Below are positions 47,001-58,039 of a stretch of DNA of 64,000 bases, piece after piece (positions within the stretch are counted from its first letter, which is position 1; each line of letters opens with the position of its first letter). The DNA lies in NCBI GenBank assembly GCA_021234155.1, contig JAJEKV010000532.1:62001-126000 (forward strand), in the 5' to 3' direction. The notes under the pieces are model-generated. The model was given only the letters and a program-made list of their open reading frames with translations. It searched no databases and had not been told where the DNA came from. This stretch comes from Isoetes taiwanensis. Lineage: Eukaryota > Streptophyta > Lycopodiopsida > Isoetales > Isoetaceae. Position numbers and translations under genes: made by a program.

Positions 47001-48282
47001 CCATAGATGGAATGTATCTTATAATATTTCACTTCTAAGTTATTGCGGTGAGGATTACATATTAAGTTAAAGCTCGATCAAGTGAAATATATCTAGATAA
47101 GCTTCAATGCATTGAGCTGCAGGCATTCTTGTATTGGCACCTGCACATTGGAAGAGTGAAGCTTCTATCGTTATACTCCCAGCTAAACCACATGTCAAAG
47201 AAAGAAATTAACACTTTCTTAGCAAGCAGTTTGACAGTTGAGCTACTATCTGAACTGAAACTCTTAAGCCATAAATAAGTCCACCATTAGGCTGAGTTCC
47301 ACAGCTATTTCGCAATATCCTTTAGAGATTTGATTGAGGTTTATAGTATCTGGTCGTATAAGCATCAAAATGACACTGATGCCATAAAGCAGATTTTGTT
47401 GGACACACTAAATGCTTGAAAAAAAAATCTGACAATCTTCTAAAAAAGTTGATTCATATTTGTGTCATGATATTTAAAAAGGCTTTTCTAAAGCTAGAAG
47501 TTATTCCAAAAAATCTACCTGGAACTCAGTTATTGATAAGATCCATGCAATTGAACCTAACTCAGTCAATAATATACAGAAGTGGGCCTTCTTTGTTGTA
47601 TCAACCTCAATCCTTGCACACCTATTTTATATTAAGTAACATATGTACATCGATACGACTTCTTCCCTCATAATATGTTGCATTACAGACAAAGATATGT
47701 AAAAATTGATAAACTTACCAAAGGCAAAGTGTGAGGCAAGTGTTTCCAAATATCGAGATGGTTGCAAAAGCAAGTGATGCTTGCTTCCCGATATCGAGAA
47801 GAGGAATCTCAAGAAAAACGAACCTGCTTAGCTGGAAAAGGGAAGCTTTGATGCTAGATAAATCTCAAAAGCATAAACATAACAGATTGGATAAACTCAA
47901 TATTTACCTCAATTGCGAAAATTTGAGGACCATTCCAGTCCCTCCTTTAGTCTCTGCACAACTTGATTCCATGCAACGGGGGATAGATCCCTGAAATTAA
48001 TGGCTCCCTTTAAAGAGACGAACACTACAAACTATAGGCTTCTAAATTTGGAGAGCATGCACGTCGCGATAGAAGACCCGAAACTCTTCATGCAACTAAG
48101 GAAGCATTTAAATTCTGCATTGGCCATAGGCAGTTTCATAACGAACCTGAAATGACGTCACAAAAGTGAACTATTTAGCCCCAAGGAAAAGGAAATAAAA
48201 GGCCACCATGAATCCACCTTGTTTAATTCACCTGATGCTAAAGCCCTAAAGGAATGGATCCCAAAGCCTAAGAAAAGGTATA

Positions 48283-48475
48283 CTGGTAGACATAATTGTG
48301 TCAATGAACATAGTATAAATAGTATAAACATGGAATAGCCAATATAAATAATAATATGGACATAACCTATATGGTCCCTGGTAGCAGTAGACATACATGT
48401 GTCAGTGAAGATGGTATAAAGCCTAGAATAGCCATCATAGAGAATAATATAGGCATAGCCTATGTAATAACACCG
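48283..48475. repeat. About 104-bp tandem duplication
   Basis: GGTAGACATAATTGTGTCA and its partner AGTAGACATACATGTGTCA start the two copies. Both end with an ATAATATAGGCATAGCCTAT-type segment. Confidence 0.75.
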
Positions 48476-49299
48476 CGAGGATATGGGTACAGTCAAATTT
48501 TGACTATCATAAAGGTCGATACAACTACCTTATCTTAGATGGCTCTTTATGAGCATCTTGAATTGGAGAGGTGATAATATGTTGTAGGAAAACTACCTAA
48601 GTCATGTTCCATAGAAGTTATCATTGCGATATCATGATCATGATCCATGTTAATATAAAACCTAATCAACCAAATGGTCTAATAACATCTCAATCGGCAA
48701 CAAAGAAGCAATAGTTACTGTACTTGTATATGCGTGAAACCTTGTCCTTGCATTTCAATATCGACGGACTCCAATCTTCTTTGAGGCAGCCCTGCAAGCC
48801 AAAGCAACAATATATTATGGATCTTGCTTTTATTGAAATTTGAGTCTAGGGTAAAAAGGACTACACAGAACAATACTTACTTGCTCCAAATGATTACTGC
48901 AGGCAGAGCATACATTCTGCTCCAACATGATTTCATGCACGCCACAAATATAAAAATAGCCAGCCTTTTATGCCTGCCCAAGTTGAGGGTATTCATTTGA
49001 TTGTGTATTGAGACAACTTCTCTCCCCTGTATGAGAGGGCCTCTCTCCCTCATCTACCCTCACAGACTTGAATAAAGGTAAACCCAGCATTAAAAATCTA
49101 GTCAGCTAAATTTATTTTGGACAACAACATATGCACTTTAGACCTAGCATATGCACCTCATTTAATTAAATAAACTCCCTCTTACTTTAAAACCATTGAC
49201 TGCCATAGCAGGGAACTTGGCAATGAGCTCAAGGAGTTTAAGAGCTTTCAAATAAATTGGTTGTCTCTCGATAAGAATCCTAAACTCTAAGATTAGATC

Positions 49300-49660
49300 A
49301 AGCCATGTCTAAGATGTGTCCAATGAAATGCATATATAGTGGAGTCCCAACAATCATTACAGATTAATAGAAACTTCCGGGTTGGAGGAAATTAAATGTA
49401 GACATTAATAAATGAGCAAACAAACTTTCGGGTTGTGGGCGCCATGTGTAAAATGTGTTCATGAAGTGCATCTATGATGAAGTCCCAACAATCATAAGGG
49501 ATAATAGAAATGGACACAATTGATGCTGTGGAACCAATTCAGTCATAATTTAGCAAACTTACTTCCCAAGTTGTTCCCACAATCATAAGGGATAATAGAA
49601 ATGGACACAATTGATTTGGTGGAAGAAGCAACACGGATCTAATTTAGCAAGCGGACTTCC
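49300..49660. repeat. Threefold diverged direct repeat
   Basis: AATCATAAGGGATAATAGAA with ATGGACACAATTGAT occurs at about 49490 and 49573. A related AGTCCCAACAATCATTACAG lies at about 49345. The repeats include TAGCAAAC/TAGCAAGC and ACTTCCCA segments. Confidence 0.75.
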
Positions 49661-51159
49661 CACATTGTGCTAACCAATTCTATTCAAAATCAAATATTCT
49701 AGCATGTTGGCAAGCATGATGTACCAATATTTATGATTAACTAACGTAAATCGATAACAAATAATATATACTTACTTTGGAGGAGGTGACTCAGCCCTTT
49801 ATCTACTGGCAATCTTGTCGAAGTTGCATCTATCTCGTCATTCCTGCAGGCAAAAAATCTAGATCAGGAATAGGCAGAACCCTGTTCAATAAAATGCATA
49901 AAACTCATAAAACTTCATACGAGGCGATCTTTGCATGTACATGGATGTAGTGCAAGCATTGCATAATGGAACAAATGACTTCAATTGTTGATTTGAAAAT
50001 CACGTTAAAAGTGAAAAGTGGTAAGAAAGGGCGTGAGAAATACATATTGGTAGAGCCATACAATCTCTAATAATCTCTTAAAATCAGAATTGAAGTTCAA
50101 AGAATAGTTCTTTTCAATTATCCGTGATAAATCAATATATGTCCATATGTTTCCTGTGCAACCTAAATGAGTTAATTGCTAAACAGATGTTCTATAGCAA
50201 AAGAAATATATTGCTAGTTATAGATATACAATAGCCTACAGATCTACACATTCAAACACGCACATGCAACACAAATATGTGAGTCATCTTTGCATCGATT
50301 AGATTCATTCATGTTAAGCAAGTTCTAAAAAGACAAAAGAATGGGTAGAGGGCTCACTTTAAAGATGAAAAGCTATAAATTAAATTACCTGAGATTTACT
50401 CGAGAGGTAGCTTTGTAATCAAACCAGGCAGTGAACGGAATTGTACATTAGACAACCTGCTAGAACCATTTCTTTTTGTGAGCAAGAAAAGAAAACTTGA
50501 GGCCATGGCAGCTACATTCCAGCAACAATGACAAATTCAGGCAAAAAGAACTAAGTGGGTGAATCGAATATACCTAAGTTGCATGCAAAAATAGCATAAT
50601 TTGATAAGGGAAAAAAGGGAATTTTCAAGCAATGAAACAGATGCATCTCGATCATGTCAGATAACACGTAAGTAAGCTCCCGACCAGAAGGGTAATGGGT
50701 CTGATACCTTGCTTCGGTCCATTTATCAGATTTTTCAACTCCTTGCAATAAAAATGAAGGCAAAAATCCAACCAGAGCAATTTGAGAGCCAAGCAATAGA
50801 ATTATATTTTCTCTTCTTAGACATACCAACGCAATTCTTCATACGGTTTGTGCATTTTTCCACGAAAGGGGATCGTCACATACACTCCAAAGTTTATGAC
50901 GCAACACATTGCTTCCTTCGGACAAATCGCCACATTGTCGACTTAAATGAAGCGAATGTATGAGCTTACCCTAAAGCTGCCCTCCATCCCGAGCATGCCG
51001 CAGAAGAGGAAACTCCTCCATTTCGATCTTTAAATGAAAATTTTTTAAGAGATTTTGAAAACTTCTGCCATTTTTGGAGAATCGGGAAATGTTTCCGGCA
51101 ACCAAAACCTTCAAAATCTTAGGAAATCGAATTAAGAAAAATTCCAAAAATATTTTTCA

Positions 51160-51815
51160 CCAAGCCGGAAAATCCCAAATTAACAAGATTGATTGACTTG
51201 AGAGTATCATAAGAAATTGTGAGGTTAGATTTTGGACATTGCCTTGATTCTTGCTACCTCAACACATTGAGTGGATCTGAGAGAGAGTTCAGGATGTCTA
51301 TGTTTGAAACCCTTCCACCATTTAGAGCCAGGCAAACCATCCTTAAAAGCAGTGACTCGGTTAATGGTCATTTGAGAGACTCTTTCTCTTAGAACCCCTA
51401 AAGTTACTGCCCTTCCTTCATCACATAATTCAAGGCACCAATTCACAAGCATCTCTTCCTCTTCCAATGTAAGGGCTTTAGGCATACTACCAAATTTGTG
51501 CTCTGAAATCCCATAAAGATGATTTCTGACCGTAGTTGTTGGTATGCCATAATGTCTTGAGGCTTTCCTAATGCTGAGAACACCATCAGTTATGGACTCT
51601 ATAGCAGAATCTAAGGCCTCTTTTGTCCATGAGCCTCTAACAAAATGTCTTACTTGCTTCTTACCAATGCCATTAGGTGTTGGCCTTGCTTGGAGAATTT
51701 TGGCATTGGTAGATTTCCTCTTACGCCTTTGGATTGGGATGTCGTGGGGATGGGGAGAATCAAAGATGGGTGTATCAACATTACGTGGAATCGAGACAGA
51801 GATAGGGGCGGGGGC
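51160..51815 (-). pseudogene. pogo/CENP-B-like transposase, DNA-binding part
   Basis: On the minus strand an open frame starts just after a TAA at about 51820 and runs through IPRNVDTPIFDSPHPHDIPI and a basic linker. A psq-type helix-turn-helix follows (GSWTKEALDSAIESITDGVL, IRKASRHYGIPTTTVRNHL). From MPKALTLEEEEMLVNWCLEL comes a CENP-B-type second helix-turn-helix ending in KWWKGFKHRHPELSLR. A one-base shift after AMSK allows NLTISYDTLKSINLVNLG, the usual short link to the catalytic domain, and then homology stops. No ATG opens the frame, so an upstream exon or decay is likely. It binds DNA in functional relatives. Orientation and order match the catalytic half at 41.6-43.0 kb. Confidence 0.85.
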
Positions 51816-51819
51816 CCGC

Positions 51820-53340
51820 AGTTACGTAATCTAAGATTCATAATGGTCTTGAGGCAAATAGGACTGGAGTAGGAATTGAGAGGCAAGAACCTGCAAGCAA
51901 AAGAAAACTGAGTATGAGAATTAATTCAATAATGAAATGTACATCCAAAAAACTTCAGACATGGCAAAATTTCAGACATGAATTGGCAAACATGAGTAAT
52001 TCATGGTAGAATTTCAGACATGGCAAGCCAATTTATATGAAAGCAAATCTGAAATGTTGGAACTTAAATAAAAGAAAAAACAAAAGTAAACATGCAAGGC
52101 AAAACATGCGAAGCTAAACATGCAAAAACGGCATGCAAAAGCTTCAAACTAAAGCATGCAATAGAATGCAAAAAAAGCTTGAAGACTCACCTTGATCTTT
52201 ATGAAAGCAAACTTAAATTCACGGTTCTTGCCTCTCCCAAACTCCAGTCCTCTTATAGCGCCAATTTGAAGGGCTTGGCGCCAAAATATTTGTGCAAAGG
52301 GCCTTGGAGGGAATTCTTGGAGGAAAAGCATGAAGACAAAATAGATCAAGGGCCAAAACCCTTGTCAGTTCACTGATCCCCTCTATGGAGGGCTTGATTG
52401 ACCTCCAACACATCACAAATCTATTAGGGTTCTTTGTGGAGATAGGTTTAGGAAAGAGAAATAGAGAAATACCACGAAAATCAGCCTTCTTTCCGGCCAA
52501 ATCAAAGCAGGACAGTCTACTCCACCATGGCGACCAGCATCTCCATCGAGGTGGACTCCCTAACCGTCGGCGCCTTCTCCAATCCATCGAAGTAATCGGG
52601 CTCGGTGACAAAACTGGAACAACCCTAGATCCATTAGGGTTTCCTCAACGGTTCATTAGGATTTGCTCACGCTCCATTGATGGTAATATAGTGGGCCAAC
52701 AATCTGATGACATGTGGACCATTAAGGCAAATTGATGCCACCGTGGAAGGGACCATGGCCATTGATGGCCACCCTCCCTTAGACATGCTCCACCTTATGT
52801 CTGACATCTTTGAACAAGTTTTGCGAGACTACTTTCACCTAATATACATTCGTTTACATTGCTAAATATATGAAACAAATTATTGAAAGACCAAGTTCTA
52901 AACCGTGGAAAAATATGACAGGGTAACCTCCATTCCAAAAGTCAAGTTCTCATGCTATTGTTAATTATATGAAAAGCTCCTCAATTTAGGAGATCTCCAC
53001 ATCATCAAACACGTGTAAGTGGTTATTTCTAGAAATCACATAGGTTTTGTTTAAAGCAAATCATTCATATCTTGAATTAGCACTACACACAACGTCATGA
53101 CAAATAGTAGTAGTTTAGCGTCATACCACTTTGGCAGCATCCCTTCTAGGATCTATGATGATTATGATTGAAGGCCTAGAAATAAACACTACCCCAAATT
53201 TTCATCTTTATTAGCTTTTGAGCTTATGCCCGACAGAAAGCCCAGCAACGTTGGGCACTTTTTCTAGTATATTCAAATAAGACTAAGTGTCTTATTTTAC
53301 GCGGGGATCCTCGAAATAAAAAAAGACTCTATTTGGTATC
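51820..53340. other. Spacer upstream of the pogo-like half
   Basis: Repeated AAACATGC and CATGCAAAA motifs at 52090-52170. A 130-codon minus frame (52219-52611) and a 116-codon plus frame overlap each other and have no family motif. GGGAGGGTGGCCATCAATGG is shared in inverted orientation with about 33685. Confidence 0.35.
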
Positions 53341-53347
53341 CGAACTT

Positions 53348-53367
53348 AAATAAGACATGTCTTATTT
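53348..53367. repeat. 20-bp perfect palindrome
   Basis: AAATAAGACATGTCTTATTT equals its own reverse complement. Further AATAAGAC and GTCTTATT words lie nearby (53275-53300). Confidence 0.95.
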
Positions 53368-53423
53368 TTATAGTAGAATGGAAAAGTGATTTAGTTTTAA
53401 GACAATAGGTGGCCAAACATCAT

Positions 53424-53487
53424 TGGATAAAATATGTGAACCTCATTGTATAAAATATGTGAACCTCGTTGAATAAAATAAGTGAAC
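53424..53487. repeat. Threefold 27-bp tandem repeat
   Basis: ATAAAATATGTGAACCTC occurs three times in a row (the last as ATAAAATAAGTGAACCGT), immediately before the GC-rich block. Confidence 0.9.
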
Positions 53488-54840
53488 CGTGGAAAATCCG
53501 GTGCTTCGAATGGCCCCCAAACGGTTGGGCGTCAACCGGTTCGCCAGCGCGAACCCCCGAGAATTCGCCTTAGGCGAACTCCGCCGGATTCGCCCCAGCT
53601 TAACCCGGGCCGAAGACGGCATGGGCGGCTCGCACTTGGCATTGCTTAGGGTTCGCCTGCGAACCCCTAACCCGGTTTGGCACACGCCGCGGGCGCTTGT
53701 GGCGTTGGTGGCGATGGTGGCGTGGTCGCCTTCCGCCGGGTTGCGCAACCCGAGGGCGGGGTCGGGTGGCGTAATCGAAAGCGATTGGCAAAGAAATTGA
53801 ACCCGAACAAGGCAAAAACGAGCACCAATTGGCGGGACAATTTGAATGCCGCCGCCGCAGAGATTTTCAAGCGTAAAAATAAGAACGAGGTGAATGGACT
53901 ATAGATTTACATGGATTGCATGCAGCAGAAATTTTGTAGATGCAGTTTTCAAAGATTATCACAGCTCGAATCTCTCATTTGGGCTCCTAATTCTCATAAA
54001 AAACAAGGGTTTAATGACAAATTTCGGCAGCTTATTGTTATTACAGGTATTAATTGGAGCCAAATCTGGCTTCCAAATCCGGGCAACCAGCACAAGCGCC
54101 CCTTGTAAATCTGAAGAAGAAGCTATGACCTGAAGAATCTGACCTTAAGAAGTCGATCCTCATTACCCTGCTTTCAATCTACTTCTACTTACGGATCCGG
54201 AAAGTAGAGAATCGGGGAAAGAACATGAAAATATCTGACCAAGAACACGCCTAAATCGTAAAGTGCAGCTGCCTTCCTTTGTAGCGGCTTCCTCGTGCCT
54301 TGAAGAAGCGGGGCGGGCGAATCCATCTCGCTTTTCTAGAGCGAATCCATACGCGCGGGCCGAATCCATACATTTCTAGGGCGCAGCAACAAGCAGCATA
54401 TCAAGCAGAATACATCAGGATAGCATCATCGACCAATAGATATTCATCCAAACCCTATTTCTAGCGCCGCTTGCTCACAATCGATCCAAACCCACATTTT
54501 CGATCCAAACCAAACCGCCGCTTGCTCACGAAGCACTTTTCTCTTCAAACCCTAAGAACCCGTCTCGCAATGCACGACCCGGTGGTTCGCCCTGCGAACC
54601 GGTAGAACCTCACCACTGCGACCGCCATGCTGCCGCACATCCGCCATGCACGCCACAAACCGGGTTGGGTTCGCCCAAGCGAACCGGTAGGAATGCCACT
54701 TGAGGCCGGGTTCGGCCGGGCGACACCGCCATCGCCGTCGTCCGGGTTCGCAGGGCGAATCCGACGGGTTCCCAAGCGAATTTTTGGTTCGCTGGCGAAC
54801 CCGATTAATTCTGAACTTGGTTTCGGGAGCCAATAAAGTG
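53488..54840. other. GC/CpG-rich block with GGTTCGC/GCGAACC motifs
   Basis: Two very GC-rich parts (53490-53830 and 54540-54835) contain many GGTTCGC and GCGAACC words, often paired as palindromes with a short spacer (GGTTCGCCCTGCGAACC, GGTTCGCTGGCGAACC, GGGTTCGCCCAAGCGAACC). They are linked by sequence with GGGCGAATCC words. The overlapping open frames here exist on both strands because stops are rare in GC-rich DNA. CpG density is far above the surroundings. It directly precedes the receptor-kinase gene, so it could be a promoter CpG island, but the repetitive palindromes look like a transposable-element terminus. Confidence 0.7.
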
Positions 54841-54896
54841 CAGAGGTGGAAAAAGGGCGTTATCCTCCATCCTCCATGTGAGTTCTAATAAGTAGG

Positions 54897-57243
54897 ATGA
54901 AAGCTTTGGCGCTGTTTTTGTTTTTCTCTGTGTTCTCTTGCAGATCAACAGAGTACCATTACCCTAGGATCCACACTTAGAGCCTCCGACAAGACCCCCT
55001 GGAAATCGGCCTCTGCCATTTTTTGCCTTGGGATTTCTCCCCAGAAAAACGATTCCTATATTTTAGCAATTTGGTACTATAAATTTGGTACTGTTGTCTG
55101 GAGCCCAAGATCCGGCGGGTCGCTTGCAGATTTTGCTTTAGGCAAGCAAGCCACTGTTACCCTCTCCAATGCTGGCGATTTAGTTCTTTCTGATGGTGCC
55201 ACTGCAGTATGGAGCACAAGAACTGCATCCACTGGTGTTACTGGAGCTTCTTTGACAGATTCAGGTAATTTTGTCCTCTTAAATAATAGCGTTGGCATCA
55301 TATGGGAAAGTTTCAGCTTTCCAACCCACACTTTATTGCCGGATCAGCAGTTAAGATCTGCTGGCGCTTTGGCAACTGGCAACTACAGTCTAGAGTTTTC
55401 GAATAATCAACTGGTGCTTAATTACACGCTTTCAGCAGTACCAGCGGATGAATCCTTCACTGAGCTATACTGGCAGAAAGAGTTTAATTTCCAACCATCT
55501 TATCTGAGTTTGGATACTTCAGGGCGCCTCGCAGCTCATGACGATCTGGGAAATGATTCTGCAATTGCATACACATATGATTATAATATATCTGCAAATA
55601 TCACCAGGAGACTCTCCTTGGATTCTGACGGAAATGCTCGAATTTATTCTCTGAATTTGAGCTCAAACTCTTGGGTTGTAGTCTGGCAGGCAGTGGTGGA
55701 AGAATGTTCGATAAATGAAAGATGCGGTACTAATGCCATATGTGTCTACCTTCCTGAGCCTACTTGCATTTGCGCTCCAGGGTTTCGAATGCAAAATGAG
55801 AGCTGCATTGCAGAAATTCCAATCGGATGTGCTCCAAGTTCAAACGTGTCATCCGATAAAATCAAGCTCATTCCTTTGTACCACACAGACTTTAGATTCA
55901 ATGACTTGCAGCGACATCTAACATCTATGGAATCATGCAAGAGACTTTGCATGGCTGATTGTTATTGCCTTGCTGCTGTATATTCCATTACTGGCGATTT
56001 TATATGTTACCTGAAATATAAGCTTGCCAATGGCCAACAGTTGACAAGCACTGATTTTGTGACTTTTCTAAAGGTTATTGCAACAGCTACCCCGGATGAA
56101 CGCTATCAATTGCCACCAAATATGACTTCCCATGTTACAATTTCTCCTTCCATGTTCATAAATTCTACAAAGGAAATACCTATTGAGGTAAGATGGAAGA
56201 CATCGATTCTGCTAGGCCCACTTTCAGCAGCGCTGGCTGTGGCTGTTGTGGAATTCTGTTGTCTGGTGATTGCTGCTTGTGTTATATGGAAGATGAGGTC
56301 CCAAAAGAAGACAGTGCTAGAAACTGGTTGGATTAGCAGCATGCCTATGAGATTTTCCTATGAGCAGCTGAAGATGGCTACCCAGAATTTCAAAGAAAAA
56401 ATTGGATCAGGTGGATTCGGGCAAGTATACAAGGGCGTTTTCCCAGATAATACAGTGGCTGCTATCAAGAAGCTAGAGCTAGCCAATCATGGCGAACAAC
56501 AATTCAAAGCAGAAGTCACAACCATGGGCAAGATTCACCACATCAATCTAGTCCGACTGCTAGGTTATTGTTCAGAAGGTCCTCACAGACTGCTCGTTCA
56601 TCAGTACATAACAAATGGATCCCTAGATAAGTTTTTGTTTTCTAAAAACTGGGATCAAACATGCAATTGGAATATAAGATTTGGTATTGCAGTGGGTATA
56701 GCAAGAGGAATCACATATTTACATGAAGAATGTCAAGAATACATACTACACCTTGATATCAAGCCACAGAACGTACTGCTGGATGAGAATTTCCAGCCTA
56801 AAATCTGCGATTTTGGGATGGCAAAATTGATAAGCAGGGAAAGGGTAGCATCGATGTCTGCCATTAGGGGCACTAGAGGTTATTTAGCACCGGAATGGAT
56901 GAGCCATCATCCTATTACTGCCAAGGCTGACGTTTACAGCTATGGAATGCTGCTGCTGGAAATTCTGAGTGGAAGGCCAAATTGCTTGACAACAAGCTCT
57001 GTTATGAAAACAAATCAATGGTATTTTCCAAATTGGGCTGCAGAGAAGCTTAAAGATGGGGATCTTGAAGCAATGTCAGATCCTAGACTGGGAAAAGAGA
57101 TTGATTGGGATCAATTTGTGAAAGCAGTGAAGGTTTCATTCTGGTGCATCCAATTAGATCCAGCAAACAGGTTTGAAATGAGTAAGGTAGTGCAAATGTT
57201 AGAAGGAAGCTTAGAGGTTCATTCCCCCCCTCAAGATACCTAA
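54897..57243 (+). CDS. G-type lectin S-receptor-like Ser/Thr protein kinase, frameshift at signal peptide
   Basis: A plasma-membrane receptor kinase for extracellular signals. ATG at 54897 opens a signal peptide, MKALALFLFFSVFSC. The rest is in a frame shifted by one base (from about 54940), starting ADQQSTITLGSTLRAS. Domains with approximate residues: bulb-type lectin (20-130), WESFSFPTHTLLPDQQL (133-150), EGF-like CSINERCGTNAICVY (269-298), PAN/apple (308-395), membrane segment GPLSAALAVAVVEFCCLVIA (437-460), kinase (485-776). Kinase motifs: GSGGFG, Lys in AAIKKLE, HLDIKPQN (HLD, so a non-RD kinase), CDFGMAKL, APEW. At about 781 codons without introns it has the usual family length. Nearest type: the SD2-5/At5g24080 group. 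The frame break, also resembling a splice acceptor (TTCTCTTGCAG), means it may be a recent pseudogene or need an upstream exon. AATAAA lies at 57354. Confidence 0.92.
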
Positions 57244-57353
57244 TACTGTAGTTTGAAAAATTGCACTTTTTGGGAAGTTTGAAAATGCATGTAAGAGTTG
57301 TCTTGTTCCATGTATTTCCTCATAAATAAGTGGTTGATATTATTCTACATTAC

Positions 57354-57359
57354 AATAAA
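57354..57359 (+). terminator. Polyadenylation signal of the receptor kinase
   Basis: AATAAA 110 bases after the stop codon, in an AT-rich 3' untranslated region that ends at the copia LTR. Confidence 0.5.
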
Positions 57360-57429
57360 CTTTATCAATGTAAAATGCATACTTTGTTAAACTTGCTAGT
57401 TTACTAAGAAAGCACAAAAGAGAGAGGTA

Positions 57430-57583
57430 TGCACCACAACACTAGACACGTTTATTGAATAATATGTGTTACAATATATGGGTACCATAGAGATTTACAC
57501 ATGGAAAAAGGTGAAAGCTATAAGGAGCTCTCGTCGCCTTTTTATAAAGGCACGCTGCCTTAATATAGGCAGCTTCGCTAACA
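57430..57583 (-). repeat. Probable 3' LTR of the copia element
   Basis: On the minus strand, GTAGGTGGGG (purine-rich) precedes TGTTAGCGAAGCTGCC. The LTR carries TTTATAAAAAGGCG (TATA-like) and ends GTTGTGGTGCA. About 154 bp with TG...CA ends. No 5' partner is present to confirm it. Confidence 0.55.
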
Positions 57584-57839
57584 CCCCACCTACGACTTTA
57601 GTCTTTCACCAAATACGATATAGAAAATATCGTGTCCAAGAATGAAGACCAAATATTGCAACTCACAACTCATAGATAATCTCCCCACCTGCAAATTTGG
57701 TCTCGCACTCGTATGAAAAAAACCTTGGTGGTCACAAAGGAAAAAATCCGAGTGCTACAATTTTCTAATATCTATTCTTGCAATTTGGTAATAAACCTAA
57801 ATGCAGAAGAGAATCTTCTCTTGATTGCCAAAATAGTAT

Positions 57840-57930
57840 CACCCACATAAAGCGCAATCAGCATAAAATATTCTTTGAGAGCGTCTTATATTCACATTGG
57901 AATCTGCAAAACTTAGAAATCCATCGGAAA
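57840..57930 (-). pseudogene. Reverse-transcriptase remnant (YVDD box)
   Basis: The minus strand reads MLIALYVGDTILAIKR, matching the copia reverse-transcriptase core x-x-x-L-Y-V-D-D-x-x-x-A, with the first catalytic Asp changed to Gly. It is the only part of the polymerase left. Confidence 0.6.
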
Positions 57931-58039
57931 AATAAGAGTTCACTTTGGCATACCGGTCTCTAGAAGTTTGTCTTAAACTTTTAAATGCACACGCAAGTAT
58001 CCTTTTCCAACAAACGCCCGACATCTTCCACTTTTGGAT

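Larger units (their letters stand above)
43013..51155. other. AT-rich 8-kb interval, no firm gene
   Basis: Splits the pogo-like transposase. It contains a TTATC microsatellite, short tandem duplications (48.28 and 49.3-49.65 kb) and scattered short open frames without family motifs. One exon-like minus-strand stretch at 50829-50709 reads LLGSQIALVGFLPSFLLQGV, hydrophobic, and ends at a GCAAG|GTATCA donor; it is unassigned. Confidence 0.45.

Noticed and set aside
52219-52735. Pair of 116-130-codon frames on opposite strands
   Set aside because: They overlap each other with no family motif. Arg/Trp/Pro-rich wording on one strand and Lys-rich on the other suggests chance openness.
53489-53904. 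Overlapping GC-rich open frames on both strands
   Set aside because: Stops are rare because of base composition. No domain motifs are present and several frames are open at once.
55077-55331. Minus-strand open frames within the receptor-kinase gene
   Set aside because: They are shadows of the plus-strand lectin and kinase coding sequence.
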